In this document: positions 23,567 through 31,726 of the stretch, one piece after another
How the letters are laid out: every line of letters begins with the position of its first letter
Numbering within the stretch: position 1 is the stretch's first letter
Source of the DNA: Pseudomonas sp. CAN1
GTDB lineage: Bacteria; Pseudomonadota; Gammaproteobacteria; Pseudomonadales; Pseudomonadaceae
NCBI RefSeq assembly: GCF_030462585.1
Contig: NZ_JASMRU010000027.1
Span: forward strand, 1-34,753
Direction of reading: 5' to 3'
DNA length: 34,753 nucleotides
Position numbers and translations under genes: made by a program
The notes under the pieces: model-generated
Told to the model about the DNA's origin: nothing
The model's input: the letters and a program-made list of their open reading frames with translations, nothing else
The model's database searches: none

Positions 23567-23696
23567 CCCTCTCCCTAACCCTGGCTGCGCGCCCCGCTCC
23601 GAAGGGAGAGGGGACCGTTCGGAGCAGGTTGAAACCGTGATGTCAGCCGGCACGGATAGCTCCCTCTCCCTTCAGGGAGAGGGCTGGGGAGAGGGG
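23567..23696. repeat. 130-bp CCCTCTCCC-armed palindromic repeat, copy B
   Basis: This is the second copy of the element at 810-939. The length is the same (130) and the 46-base core (23614-23659) is in the same orientation. Here the left arm is the long form (with GGCTGCGCGCCCCGCTCC) and the right arm is the short hairpin form, the reverse of copy A. Confidence 0.8.
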
Positions 23697-23718
23697 CTCT
23701 CCGGCGAGGCACAACCCC

Positions 23719-25392
23719 TCAGTCGGTAATATCCCGATCCTTGGTCTCCGGCAGGAAGAAGATGCCGAGGATGGCCGTCATCACCGCGATGACGATGGGG
23801 TACCAGAGGCCGTAGTAGATGTCCCCGGTGGCCGCCACCATGGCGAAGGCGACGGTGGGCAGGAAGCCGCCGAACCAGCCGTTGCCGATGTGGTAGGGCA
23901 GCGACATGGAGGTGTAGCGGATGCGCGTCGGGAACAGCTCCACCAGCCACGCGGCAATCGGCCCGTAGACCATGGTCACGTAGATCACCAGCACGGTCAG
24001 CAGCACCAGCATCATCAGGTGGTTGATCTTCGCCGGGTCGGCTTTCTCCGGGTAGCCGGCTTCCTTCAGCGTGGCAGCCAGCTGCGCGGTGAAGACCTCG
24101 GACTGTACCTTGAACTCCGCAGCCGGCATGCCGGCCCCTTCGAAGCTGGCGATGACCTTGTCGCCAATGTGTACCTGGGCCGTCGCGCCGGTCTCGGCCC
24201 TGATGTTCTCGTAAGGGATGGCGCGCTTGGCCAGCAGGCTCTTGGCCATGTCGCAGGAGCTGACGAATTTCGCCTTGCCCACCGGATCGAACTGGAAGGA
24301 GCAGGCGTTCGGGTCGGCGACCACGGTTACCGGGTTCTTCTCCTGGGCGGCGAACACGTCCGGGTTACCGTACTGCGTCAGGCCGTGGAAGATCGGGAAG
24401 TAGGTCAGCGCGGCGAGGATGCAGCCGGCCATGATGATCTTCTTGCGGCCGATGCGGTCGGACAAGCTGCCGAAGAACACGAAGAACGGTGTGCCCAGCA
24501 GCAGGGAGCCGGCGATCAGCAGGTTGGCGGTCTGCGCGTCGATCTTCAGCGTCTGCAGCAGGAAGAACAGCGCGTAGAACTGCCCGGTGTACCAGACCAC
24601 GGCCTGGCCGGCGGTGCCGCCGAGCAGCGACATGATCACCACCTTGAGGTTGTCCCAGCGGCCGAAGGATTCGGTCAGCGGCGCCTTGGACGCCTTGCCT
24701 TCCTCCTTCATCTTCAGGAACACCGGCGACTCGGAAAGCTGCAGGCGGATGTACACCGAGACGATCAGCAGCAAGATCGACAGCAGGAAGGGAATCCGCC
24801 AGCCCCAGGCCTCGAACGCCTCGTTGCCCATCACCGAGCGGCAGGCCATGATCACCAGCAGCGAGAGGAACAGGCCCAGGGTCGCGGTGGTCTGGATCCA
24901 CGAGGTGAAGAAGCCGCGCTTGCCCTTGGGCGCGTGCTCCGCGACGTAGGTCGCCGCGCCGCCGTACTCGCCGCCCAGGGCCAGGCCCTGCAGCAGGCGC
25001 AGGGTGATCAGGATGATCGGCGCCGCCACGCCAATGGTGGCGTAGGCGGGCAGCAGGCCGACGATGGCGGTGGAGACGCCCATGATGATGATGGTGATGA
25101 GGAAGGTGTGCTTGCGCCCGATCATGTCGCCCAGGCGGCCGAACACGATGGCGCCGAAGGGCCGCACCGCGAAGCCGGCGGCGAAGGCCAGCAGGGCGAA
25201 GATGAAGGCGGTGGTTTCATTGACCCCGGCGAAGAAGTGCTTGGCGATGATCGCCGCCAGGGAGCCGTAGAGGTAGAAGTCGTACCACTCGAACACTGTG
25301 CCCAGGGACGAGGCAAAGATGACCTTGCGTTCCTCCTTGGTGATCCCGCTGTGAGGAGCGTTGCCCGCGGCCGGGCTGTATGTCTGCGCCAT
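23719..25392 (-). CDS. MFS transporter, metabolite:H+ symporter (MHS) family, with large periplasmic insert
   Basis: This 557-residue inner-membrane protein has MHS hallmarks: SLGTVFEWYDFYLYGSLA in helix 1, RPFGAIVFGRLGDMIGRK in the first cytoplasmic loop, and LRLLQGLALGGEYGGAATYVAEHAP. MHS proteins import organic acids, osmolytes or aromatic acids with protons. Normal members have about 430-450 residues. The extra length is a hydrophilic insert at residues about 340-455, between helices 9 and 10 on the periplasmic side, with C364 and C380. The gene is divergent from the amine dehydrogenase locus and flanked by the aldehyde dehydrogenase, so it may import the amine or the aldehyde/acid product (inference). 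The start is the ATG at 25392. Confidence 0.9.
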   Translation of the reverse strand: MAQTYSPAAGNAPHSGITKEERKVIFASSLGTVFEWYDFYLYGSLAAIIAKHFFAGVNETTAFIFALLAFAAGFAVRPFGAIVFGRLGDMIGRKHTFLITIIIMGVSTAIVGLLPAYATIGVAAPIILITLRLLQGLALGGEYGGAATYVAEHAPKGKRGFFTSWIQTTATLGLFLSLLVIMACRSVMGNEAFEAWGWRIPFLLSILLLIVSVYIRLQLSESPVFLKMKEEGKASKAPLTESFGRWDNLKVVIMSLLGGTAGQAVVWYTGQFYALFFLLQTLKIDAQTANLLIAGSLLLGTPFFVFFGSLSDRIGRKKIIMAGCILAALTYFPIFHGLTQYGNPDVFAAQEKNPVTVVADPNACSFQFDPVGKAKFVSSCDMAKSLLAKRAIPYENIRAETGATAQVHIGDKVIASFEGAGMPAAEFKVQSEVFTAQLAATLKEAGYPEKADPAKINHLMMLVLLTVLVIYVTMVYGPIAAWLVELFPTRIRYTSMSLPYHIGNGWFGGFLPTVAFAMVAATGDIYYGLWYPIVIAVMTAILGIFFLPETKDRDITD

Positions 25393-25564
25393 GTTCGTCT
25401 CCGTCTTGTTGTTGTTTTGGGCCGGAGTCCCTCAATACCGTTACCGCGCTCGAGCCCAGGGCTGATGTCAGGTCGTACGGATTGCGCAAAGCTGGAATAC
25501 AGGCAGCCCTGCGAAAGGCCGCAAGGTCATCTGAAAGCATAATCGTTCTCAGGTATTCGGCCAC

Positions 25565-25619
25565 TTGCCGAACCCGGCAACGCCACGGCTGGCGCGGATT
25601 GGCGCCTGTTCTGGACAGG
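25565..25619. promoter_or_regulatory. Inverted repeats in the MFS / CcmF-like divergent region
   Basis: TTGCCG-AACC-CGGCAA lies at 25565-25580 and CCTGT-TCTGG-ACAGG at 25605-25619. They sit 25-85 bases upstream of the candidate sigma-54 promoter at 25643 and could be activator sites. The rest of the 480-base gap 25393-25872 shows no gene I can support. Confidence 0.35.
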
Positions 25620-25642
25620 TCGGATGACGCGAGGCGTCTGGC

Positions 25643-25658
25643 TGGCACCTCGATGGCA
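25643..25658 (+). promoter_or_regulatory. Possible sigma-54 promoter of the CcmF-like gene
   Basis: TGGCAC-CTCGA-TGGCA has the exact -24 element and correct GG-to-GC spacing, with one departure in the -12 element (TGGC instead of TTGC). It would give a leader of about 200 bases before the TTG start at 25873. Confidence 0.45.
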
Positions 25659-25859
25659 GGCATTCCCTCGCTGGAAAGTCGCGCAATTAGACCATCGTCT
25701 ATAACGGCTGGAGTCGTCTCAGACTGCTACAGCTGTCGCGATCTGCCACGCGATGGCGCTCGCGGAAGCTGTGCAGCCTGCTGTTTCGCAAGGTTTTTTC
25801 CGCCTGGCACGCAACGTGAAACGCCCTGGGTTTCGCCCTGCGCCACGTCGGCGCTGCAC

Positions 25860-25866
25860 AAGGAGG
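25860..25866 (+). promoter_or_regulatory. Ribosome binding site fixing a TTG start
   Basis: AAGGAGG is six bases before TTG 25873 but fifteen before the next in-frame ATG (25882), so TTG is the better start. Confidence 0.75.
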
Positions 25867-25872
25867 CCTGGC

Positions 25873-28065
25873 TTGAAGAGGATGCACCTGTCGTCGCCGT
25901 GGATCGCGGGGCCGTTGGCCGCTGCGCTGACCTGCCTGCTGTTGTGGTTGCTGCCCGGCGTGGGCAACGTTTTGCTCTGGGCCCTGGCGGCGCTGATTGC
26001 CCTGGGCGCCATCCGCCAGGAGTGGCGCGGGCTGGCCTGGCCGCTGGCCCTCGGCGCGCTGTGCGGTGCCTGCCTGGCGCTGGGGCTGCACCTGGTGGCC
26101 GACCACTTCCAGCTGCGCTACGCGTGGCTCTACAGCAGCGCGGCGCTGCCGGCCTACCTGAAGTTCTCCAACCTCTGGGGTGGCGACGAGGGCACGGTGC
26201 TGCTGCTGGCGACCTTCTGCATGGCCATCGCCCAGAAGGGCGCGCCGCTGCCGGGCTGGTCCGGGCGCGGCATGGCGCTGATCGCCGCCTGGTATGTCGC
26301 CACCGCTGCCTGGCTCGGGCCGTTCAGCGTGACGCCGGCCGACTGGCTGGCGGCGCAGCCGAGCCAGGGCATGAACGCCCATCTGCAAACCTTCTGGATG
26401 TCGCTGCACGCGCCGCTGATTCTCTGTGCCTACTCCTGGGTGCTGGCGCCCGCCGGTGCCGCACTCGAAGCACTCGGGCGGGGCGGCCACGCCTACGCCT
26501 GGGTGATGCCGCGCTACAGCCGCCGCGCCTGGCTGATCCTCAGCGCGGGCATCGGCGTCGGCATGGCCTGGGCCATGGAGGACTTCACCTACGGCCAGCT
26601 GTGGCACTGGGACCCGGTGCAGACCTCGGCCTTCATCATCTGGGCGCTGCTCGGCGCGGTGTTGCACGGCGCCCGCCGCTGGCGCGCGGATGGCTCCTAC
26701 GCACGTCTGTTGCCGGTGCTCAGCCTGCTGGCGGCGACCATGGCCTGTGGTGCGATGGCGGTGACCCGCAGCACGGTGCTGGCCAGCTCGCACCGCTACA
26801 TCGGGACAACGTCCTGGCTCAGCCACCTGGCTTTGGCGGCCATCCTGCTGGCGCTCGCGGCATTCCACCTGCTGGCCGGGTGGCGCTCGCGCAAGGCGGC
26901 AGGGCGACGCCGGGGCGCGTCGGACTGGACCCTGGACGTGGCCATCTACCTGTTCGCCGGCACCGGGCTGCTGGCCCTCGGTGCGCTGCTTCAGGCGCAT
27001 CTCTACGAATGGCTGGGGATGGAGCGCCCCAGCGAACTGAAACCCTTCTTCGAGACCCTGACCGCCTGGGCCACCACCGCCGAGATGGACAGCCTGCGCC
27101 GCGCCTTCGACCAGTGGGACGTCAACGGCTATGGCCTGGCGCACTGGGTGGTGCCGCTGCTGGCGGCGCTCGGCCTGATGGGCGGCTACAGCTTCCTGCG
27201 CCGTTGCGGACGACCCCGGCTGGCTTTGCTGGCGACTGTGCTGATGGCGGCCGTGATGCTCTGGACCGGCTGGCACGGTGGTTGGCTGAACGACAGTTAC
27301 AACGGCGACGGCATGCTCTCGCAGAACATCGTGCGGGTGCTGCCCTGGCTGGACGCGGCGCTGCTGGGCGGCGCCTTCCTGATGGGCAGTTGCCTGCTCT
27401 GGGGCGTACTGACCCTGTGGCGTAGCCGGCGCCTGGGCAACCTGCGCTACAGCGGCGGCCTGGCGCTGGTCCACGGCGGCGCAGTGATCGCGCTGGTGGG
27501 CGGGCTGGCCGCCACGGCGCTGAACAGCTACCAGCAGATCAGCATCCCGCCGGGCACTTCCTTCGAGCAATGGCATGCGGTGATCGGTGGCATGCAGATG
27601 CGCGTCTCGCCGGATGCCAGCCGGCCGGATTTCTCCGGCTACCACGCGGTCGCCAAGGTGGAGCTGCGCGACGGCGAGCGCACGCTGGCCGGCCACGCGC
27701 TGTTCCAGGACAGCCGCGGCAACCCGCCGGCCTATCAGGGCCCGGTGCGCCAGCTCTGCGAAATCCTCGACTACCACTACGCGCGTTTTGCCTCGGATCG
27801 CGGCTACGTGCTGCACCCGTTCATCGTGCGTGGCTGGAGCGGCGACCTGCAGATCTGGGTACCGGCGTCCGCGCGGCTGCTCAAGCAGCCCGGCGACGAC
27901 ATCGAGAGCGTGGTGGTGGTGCGGCGCTTCCCGTTCCTCTCGCTGGTCTGGGTCGGCCTGCTGACCATGCTGTTCGGCGCCTTGTTGCTGCCGGCGGGCG
28001 GCGCTTTGCGCAAGCCGGACCATACTGCTTCGCAGGGTGTCGCACAGCCCCTGTCTCAGAGTTAG
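25873..28065 (+). CDS. CcmF-type cytochrome c heme lyase homologue of the amine dehydrogenase locus
   Basis: This 730-residue polytopic membrane protein resembles CcmF, the System I cytochrome c synthetase. The first conserved loop reads WGGDEG (102-107, CcmF: WGxHEG). The WWD-type heme-handling loop is at 240-254 as YGQLWHWDPVQTSAF, a variant of the WGGWWFWDPVENASF pattern. All four expected His are in place: H179 (LHAPLILCAY), H265 (AVLHG), H307 (TRSTVLASSH) and H534 (LVHGGAV). The rest of the ccm system is not here. Its position before the diheme alpha-subunit gene suggests it helps attach heme to that protein. TTG is the chosen start. The gene ends 192 bases before peaA, which has its own promoter. 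The product is clearly CcmF-like; the client is inferred. Confidence 0.85.
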   Translation: MKRMHLSSPWIAGPLAAALTCLLLWLLPGVGNVLLWALAALIALGAIRQEWRGLAWPLALGALCGACLALGLHLVADHFQLRYAWLYSSAALPAYLKFSNLWGGDEGTVLLLATFCMAIAQKGAPLPGWSGRGMALIAAWYVATAAWLGPFSVTPADWLAAQPSQGMNAHLQTFWMSLHAPLILCAYSWVLAPAGAALEALGRGGHAYAWVMPRYSRRAWLILSAGIGVGMAWAMEDFTYGQLWHWDPVQTSAFIIWALLGAVLHGARRWRADGSYARLLPVLSLLAATMACGAMAVTRSTVLASSHRYIGTTSWLSHLALAAILLALAAFHLLAGWRSRKAAGRRRGASDWTLDVAIYLFAGTGLLALGALLQAHLYEWLGMERPSELKPFFETLTAWATTAEMDSLRRAFDQWDVNGYGLAHWVVPLLAALGLMGGYSFLRRCGRPRLALLATVLMAAVMLWTGWHGGWLNDSYNGDGMLSQNIVRVLPWLDAALLGGAFLMGSCLLWGVLTLWRSRRLGNLRYSGGLALVHGGAVIALVGGLAATALNSYQQISIPPGTSFEQWHAVIGGMQMRVSPDASRPDFSGYHAVAKVELRDGERTLAGHALFQDSRGNPPAYQGPVRQLCEILDYHYARFASDRGYVLHPFIVRGWSGDLQIWVPASARLLKQPGDDIESVVVVRRFPFLSLVWVGLLTMLFGALLLPAGGALRKPDHTASQGVAQPLSQS

Positions 28066-28094
28066 ACAGCAATCGCGAAATGTGACGGCGCAAC

Positions 28095-28150
28095 CCCGGC
28101 AGCCACTGCCGGGAGTGCCCGCAAATACCGCCGAAAGCCTGAATCGGCGG
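28095..28150. promoter_or_regulatory. Two inverted repeats upstream of the peaA promoter
   Basis: CCCGGCAG-CCA-CTGCCGGG lies at 28095-28113 and CCGCCGA-N9-TCGGCGG at 28128-28150. The first is centred about 75 bases upstream of the -12 element, a normal distance for a sigma-54 activator site. Neither has a T-tract, so terminator function after the CcmF-like gene is less likely. Confidence 0.4.
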
Positions 28151-28164
28151 GGTATGCGCAGTAG

Positions 28165-28180
28165 TGGCACACAACCTGCA
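28165..28180 (+). promoter_or_regulatory. Sigma-54 (-24/-12) promoter of peaA
   Basis: TGGCAC-ACAAC-CTGCA matches TGGCAC-N5-TTGCA at all but one base, with exact GG-to-GC spacing. The transcript would start near 28191, 67 bases before the peaA start. Confidence 0.72.
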
Positions 28181-28243
28181 AAACTGCTTTTCAAGAGCTC
28201 GCTCTTAGCCCATCGGTGGGCGCGAATAACCAACAAGAATACC

Positions 28244-28250
28244 GAGGAGG
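28244..28250 (+). promoter_or_regulatory. Ribosome binding site fixing the peaA TTG start
   Basis: GAGGAGG is seven bases before TTG 28258 and thirteen before the next in-frame ATG (28264). TTG is favoured. Confidence 0.75.
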
Positions 28251-28257
28251 CCTGACC

Positions 28258-29835
28258 TTGAAGATGACACGACTTCGGCACTATCTGGGTGCCGGAACCC
28301 TGGCCGCACTGGCCCTTGCGCTGCACCAGACGGCCCAGGCCGCACCCGAGGGCCAGGCGATCATCAACGCCAAGTGCCAGGCGTGCCATACGCCCGAAGG
28401 CAACAACTCCCTCAGCCGCATCAGCCACCAGCGCAAGACCCCCGAAGGCTGGCTGATGAGCATCGCTCGCATGCAGGTGATGTATGGCCTGAAGATCACC
28501 GACGAGGAGCGTCGCTCGGTGGTCAAGTTCCTCGCCGACAAGCAGGGCCTGGCGCCCAGCGAGACCGACGGCGTGCGCTACGCCCTGGAGCGCCGGCTGA
28601 ACACCGTCGAGGACTTCGATACCCACTTCGAGCAGATGTGCGCGCGTTGCCACTCGGCTGCGCGCATCGCCCTGCAGCGCCGCCCGGCGGCGGAATGGGA
28701 GAAGCTGGTGAACTTCCACCTCGGCCGCTGGCCGTCGCTGGAATACCAGGCCCTGGCCCGCGACCGCGACTGGTTCGACCTGGCGAAGAAAGAGATGGTG
28801 CCGGAACTGGCCAAGCGCTTCCCGCTGGACAGCAAGGCCTGGTCCGACTGGCAGAAGAACCGGCCCAAGGCCGAGACCCTGGCCGGCGACTGGAGCTTCG
28901 CCGGGCACATGCCGGGCAAGGGCGACCTGGCCGGCAGCATGAGCGTGAGCAAGGACGGCGACGACGCCTTCAAGGTCAGCGTGAAGGGCCAGTACGCCGA
29001 CGGCTCGCCGTTCAGCGGCGAGGGCAGCGCAGTGCTTTACAACGGCTACGAGTGGCGCGGCGCGGTCAAGGTCGGTGACGTGACCATGCGTCAGGTGTTC
29101 GCTGCCCTGAATGGCCAGATGCAAGGGCGCATGTTCGACAAGGCCCACGATGAGCGCGGCCTCGACTTCGTCGCGGCGAAGGACGGCACCAGCCACGTGC
29201 TGGGCGTGCAGCCGGCCTACATCAAGGCGGGTGCGGAGACCGAAGTCAGCGTGGTCGGCACCGGCCTGAAGGGCAAGCCGTCGTTCGGCAAGGGCGTGGA
29301 GGTGGTGTCGGTGGTCTCCGAGACGCCCGAGCGCGTGACCGTCAAGGTCAAGGCCAGCGATGCGGCCGCCGCTGGTGAGCGCGATGTCAGCGTCGGCACT
29401 GCCAAGGGCGGCAGCCTCGCGGTGTACAAGGACATCGCCGAAGTGAAGGTGGTGCCGGAGTTCTCCATCGCCCGCATCGGCGGCAATGGCGGCTCCACGC
29501 CCAAGGTCCAGGGCAGCTTCGATGCCGAGGCCTGGGGCAAGGGCGCCGACGGCAAGCCGTTCCGCATCGGCGTGTTCCCGGCGCAGTGGTCGGTCGAGCC
29601 TTTCGATGACCGCGCCAAGGAAGACCAGGACGTGAAGTTCGCCGGAGCGATGGATGCTGCCAGCGGCATCTTCACCCCGGGCGACGCCGGCCCGAACCCG
29701 GAACGCAAGATGATGACCAACAACGCCGGCAACCTGAAGGTGATCGCCGCGGTGGATGACGCCGGCCAATCGCACAAGGGCGAAGGGCACATGATCGTCA
29801 CCGTGCAGCGTTGGAACAACCCGCCGATCCCGTAA
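28258..29835 (+). CDS. peaA: Quinohemoprotein amine dehydrogenase, alpha (diheme) subunit
   Basis: The precursor has 525 residues from the TTG start. A Sec signal peptide of about 28 residues ends TAQA, so the protein is periplasmic. Two c-type heme sites follow, C40-QAC-H44 and C128-ARC-H132, in the N-terminal diheme domain. After residue about 180 come the beta-rich domains (GDWSFAGHMPGKGDL onward, then Ig-like VSVVGTGLKGKPSF). This is the alpha subunit (PeaA, QhnA) of the periplasmic enzyme that oxidises primary amines to aldehydes; the hemes pass electrons from the CTQ cofactor of the gamma subunit to cytochrome c or azurin. The order alpha, maturase, gamma, beta is the known peaABCD/qhnADCB order. 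It is transcribed from the sigma-54 promoter at 28165. Confidence 0.95.
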   Translation: MKMTRLRHYLGAGTLAALALALHQTAQAAPEGQAIINAKCQACHTPEGNNSLSRISHQRKTPEGWLMSIARMQVMYGLKITDEERRSVVKFLADKQGLAPSETDGVRYALERRLNTVEDFDTHFEQMCARCHSAARIALQRRPAAEWEKLVNFHLGRWPSLEYQALARDRDWFDLAKKEMVPELAKRFPLDSKAWSDWQKNRPKAETLAGDWSFAGHMPGKGDLAGSMSVSKDGDDAFKVSVKGQYADGSPFSGEGSAVLYNGYEWRGAVKVGDVTMRQVFAALNGQMQGRMFDKAHDERGLDFVAAKDGTSHVLGVQPAYIKAGAETEVSVVGTGLKGKPSFGKGVEVVSVVSETPERVTVKVKASDAAAAGERDVSVGTAKGGSLAVYKDIAEVKVVPEFSIARIGGNGGSTPKVQGSFDAEAWGKGADGKPFRIGVFPAQWSVEPFDDRAKEDQDVKFAGAMDAASGIFTPGDAGPNPERKMMTNNAGNLKVIAAVDDAGQSHKGEGHMIVTVQRWNNPPIP

Positions 29836-29867
29836 CTGTCGGTATCGGATGAACTGAACGCATGAGC

Positions 29868-29883
29868 CCCGCCTGCGGGCGGG
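29868..29883 (+). other. Intercistronic hairpin between peaA and peaB
   Basis: CCCGCC-TGCG-GGCGGG forms a 6-bp GC stem in the 76-base gap. With no T-tract it is more likely an mRNA stabiliser or attenuator of processing than a terminator, and could help keep the alpha message more abundant than the maturase message. Confidence 0.45.
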
Positions 29884-29911
29884 CGTACCAAGCAAGTTCC
29901 GGGAGGTCGCC

Positions 29912-31342
29912 ATGGGCGCCATCTTGAATCTGGTCGAACGCAACCTGCATGAAGTGCAGGTCGACGCCGACCGCCTGTTGTTCCACATACCCAGCTCCTC
30001 GCTGTTCGCCAGCGACGAGCTGACCGGCGGGATCATCGACGCGCTGCGCGGGCATGCCTGCTCGCCGGACGAGCTGACCCAGCGTCTGAGTGGCCGTTTC
30101 GCCGCCGCGGATATCGACGAGACCCTGCGCGAGCTGATCGCGCTGGAACTGGTCAGCGACGGCTCGCCGCTGACCCCTGAAATCGGCATCAAGAAGGTTG
30201 ACCGCACCGCGCTCAACACCGTGGTGCTGAACGTCAACACCGGCTGCAACCTCAGCTGCACCTACTGCTACAAGGAAGACCTGGACAAGCCCTCCGCCGG
30301 CAAGAAGATGGGCGCGGAAACCGCCGAGGCTTCGGTGGAAATGCTGATCCAGGAATCCCCCGAAGAGCAGCGCTACACCGTGGTGTTCTTCGGTGGCGAA
30401 CCGCTGTCCAACCGGCCGTTGATCGAGCACATGGTCGCGTACTGCGAGCGCCGATTCGGCGCGCTGGGCAAGACGGTGGACTTCGTCATGACCACCAACG
30501 CCACGCTGCTCACCGAGGAAATCGTCGACTGGCTCAACGCCCATCGCTTCGGGCTGTCCATCAGCATCGACGGGCCGAAGACGGTGCACGACCGCAACCG
30601 CATCACCGTGGGCGGGCAGGGCACCTACGACGTGGTACGGCGCAAGGCCGACATGCTGCTGTCGCGCTACACCGCGCGGCCGGTGGGCGCACGGGTGACC
30701 CTGACCACCGGCGTCACCGACGTCGAGACCATCTGGAACCACCTGTTCAACGAGATGGGCTTTGCCGAAGTCGGTTTCGCCCCGGTCACCTCGGGCGACA
30801 TCAGCAGCTACAACCTCACCACCGACGAGCTGAAGGCTGTCTTCGCCGGCATGAAGGCCCTCGGCCGCCGCTACCTGGACGAGGCGCTGGAAGGGCGCAA
30901 CATCGGCTTCTCCAACCTGCACCAGCTGATCACCGACATCCACGAAGGGCAGAAGAAGGCCCTGCCGTGCGGCGCCGGCCTGAAGATGCTGGCGGTGGAC
31001 CACAAGGGCGAGCTGAACCTGTGCCACCGCTTCACCGGCTCTTCGTTGCCGACCTTCGGCAACGTCCATGAAGGGGTGAAGCAGGCCGAGCTGAACGAGT
31101 TCCTCTCGCAGCGCCTGGACCGCACCGACACCGGCTGCGCCAGCTGCCACATCCGCAACCTCTGCTCCGGCGGCTGCTACCACGAGAGCTACGCGCGCTA
31201 CGGCGACCCGGCGCACCCCACCTACCACTACTGCGAACTGATGAGGGACTGGGTCGACTTCGGCATCGAGGTCTACAGCCGGATCATGGCCTCCAACCCC
31301 AGCTTCATCGACCGCCACATCACTCCGCGGAAGGCGCACTGA
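29912..31342 (+). CDS. peaB: Radical SAM/SPASM maturase of amine dehydrogenase gamma subunit
   Basis: This 476-residue cytoplasmic enzyme (PeaB, QhnD) makes the three Cys-to-Asp/Glu thioether cross-links in the gamma subunit. Residues 1-90 look like a PqqD-like peptide-recognition domain ([19 protein letters not shown]). The radical SAM cluster motif is C112-NLS-C116-TY-C119, followed by FFGGEPL and SISIDGP. The C-terminal SPASM region carries C353, C371, C409, C412, C418, C422 and C441 for the auxiliary 4Fe-4S clusters. GGGAGG precedes the ATG. The gene is 76 bases after peaA and one base before the gamma gene, so maturase and substrate are made together. Confidence 0.95.
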   Translation: MGAILNLVERNLHEVQVDADRLLFHIPSSSLFASDELTGGIIDALRGHACSPDELTQRLSGRFAAADIDETLRELIALELVSDGSPLTPEIGIKKVDRTALNTVVLNVNTGCNLSCTYCYKEDLDKPSAGKKMGAETAEASVEMLIQESPEEQRYTVVFFGGEPLSNRPLIEHMVAYCERRFGALGKTVDFVMTTNATLLTEEIVDWLNAHRFGLSISIDGPKTVHDRNRITVGGQGTYDVVRRKADMLLSRYTARPVGARVTLTTGVTDVETIWNHLFNEMGFAEVGFAPVTSGDISSYNLTTDELKAVFAGMKALGRRYLDEALEGRNIGFSNLHQLITDIHEGQKKALPCGAGLKMLAVDHKGELNLCHRFTGSSLPTFGNVHEGVKQAELNEFLSQRLDRTDTGCASCHIRNLCSGGCYHESYARYGDPAHPTYHYCELMRDWVDFGIEVYSRIMASNPSFIDRHITPRKAH

Positions 31343-31343
31343 C

Positions 31344-31667
31344 ATGAAACATCTGAAAGCGATCAACACCAAAGCACAGAAGCTCGAACAGGCTGCCGCC
31401 GAGGATCGCATCGAAGACGTGGTGGCGATGAACTCCGTGGCCGGCTGCGCGGCGACCACCGACCCGGGCTGGGAAGTCGACGTGTTCGGCGGCGTGTCCT
31501 CGCTCTGCCAGCCGATGGAAGCGGACCTCTACGGCTGCTCCGACCCCTGCTGGTGGCCGGCCCAGGTGCCGGACATGATGAGCACCTACCCCGACTGGAA
31601 CAAGGATGCGCAGGCCTCGGCCGAGAACTGGCGCAACCTCGGCACCGTATTCCCGGACGACAAATGA
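31344..31667 (+). CDS. qhpC: Quinohemoprotein amine dehydrogenase, gamma subunit (CTQ-bearing)
   Basis: The precursor has 107 residues (also PeaC/QhnC). By comparison with the known mature gamma subunit, the first 28 residues are a leader ([20 protein letters not shown], then DRIEDVVA) without a Sec signal. With mature numbering offset by 28, every cross-linked residue is present: C35-E44, C55-D61 and C69-D77 for the three thioethers, and C65 with W71 for the cysteine tryptophylquinone cofactor. The leader should guide the radical SAM enzyme and is cut off later by a dedicated protease in other species. The gene starts one base after peaB. The mature part is close to the Pseudomonas putida protein from memory. 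Confidence 0.95.
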   Translation: MKHLKAINTKAQKLEQAAAEDRIEDVVAMNSVAGCAATTDPGWEVDVFGGVSSLCQPMEADLYGCSDPCWWPAQVPDMMSTYPDWNKDAQASAENWRNLGTVFPDDK

Positions 31668-31726
31668 TCGGACTGACGAATATCGGCCCAACGAGCATGG
31701 ACCAGAAGAACAAGAGGAAAACCTGC

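Noticed and set aside
23890-25542. Plus-strand frame opposite the MHS transporter
   Set aside because: The minus strand encodes a canonical MHS protein; the antisense frame is His/Gln/Arg/Glu-rich without domain features.
25804-25819. Second TGGCAC before the CcmF-like gene as a sigma-54 promoter
   Set aside because: The -12 position reads GTGA, without the required GC at the right spacing.
25699-30261. Very long minus-strand open frame (about 1520 codons) across the CcmF-like and peaA genes
   Set aside because: It is antisense to two proteins with clear motifs, has His/Gln/Arg/Ala-rich low-complexity translation, and reflects GC-rich codon bias of the real genes.
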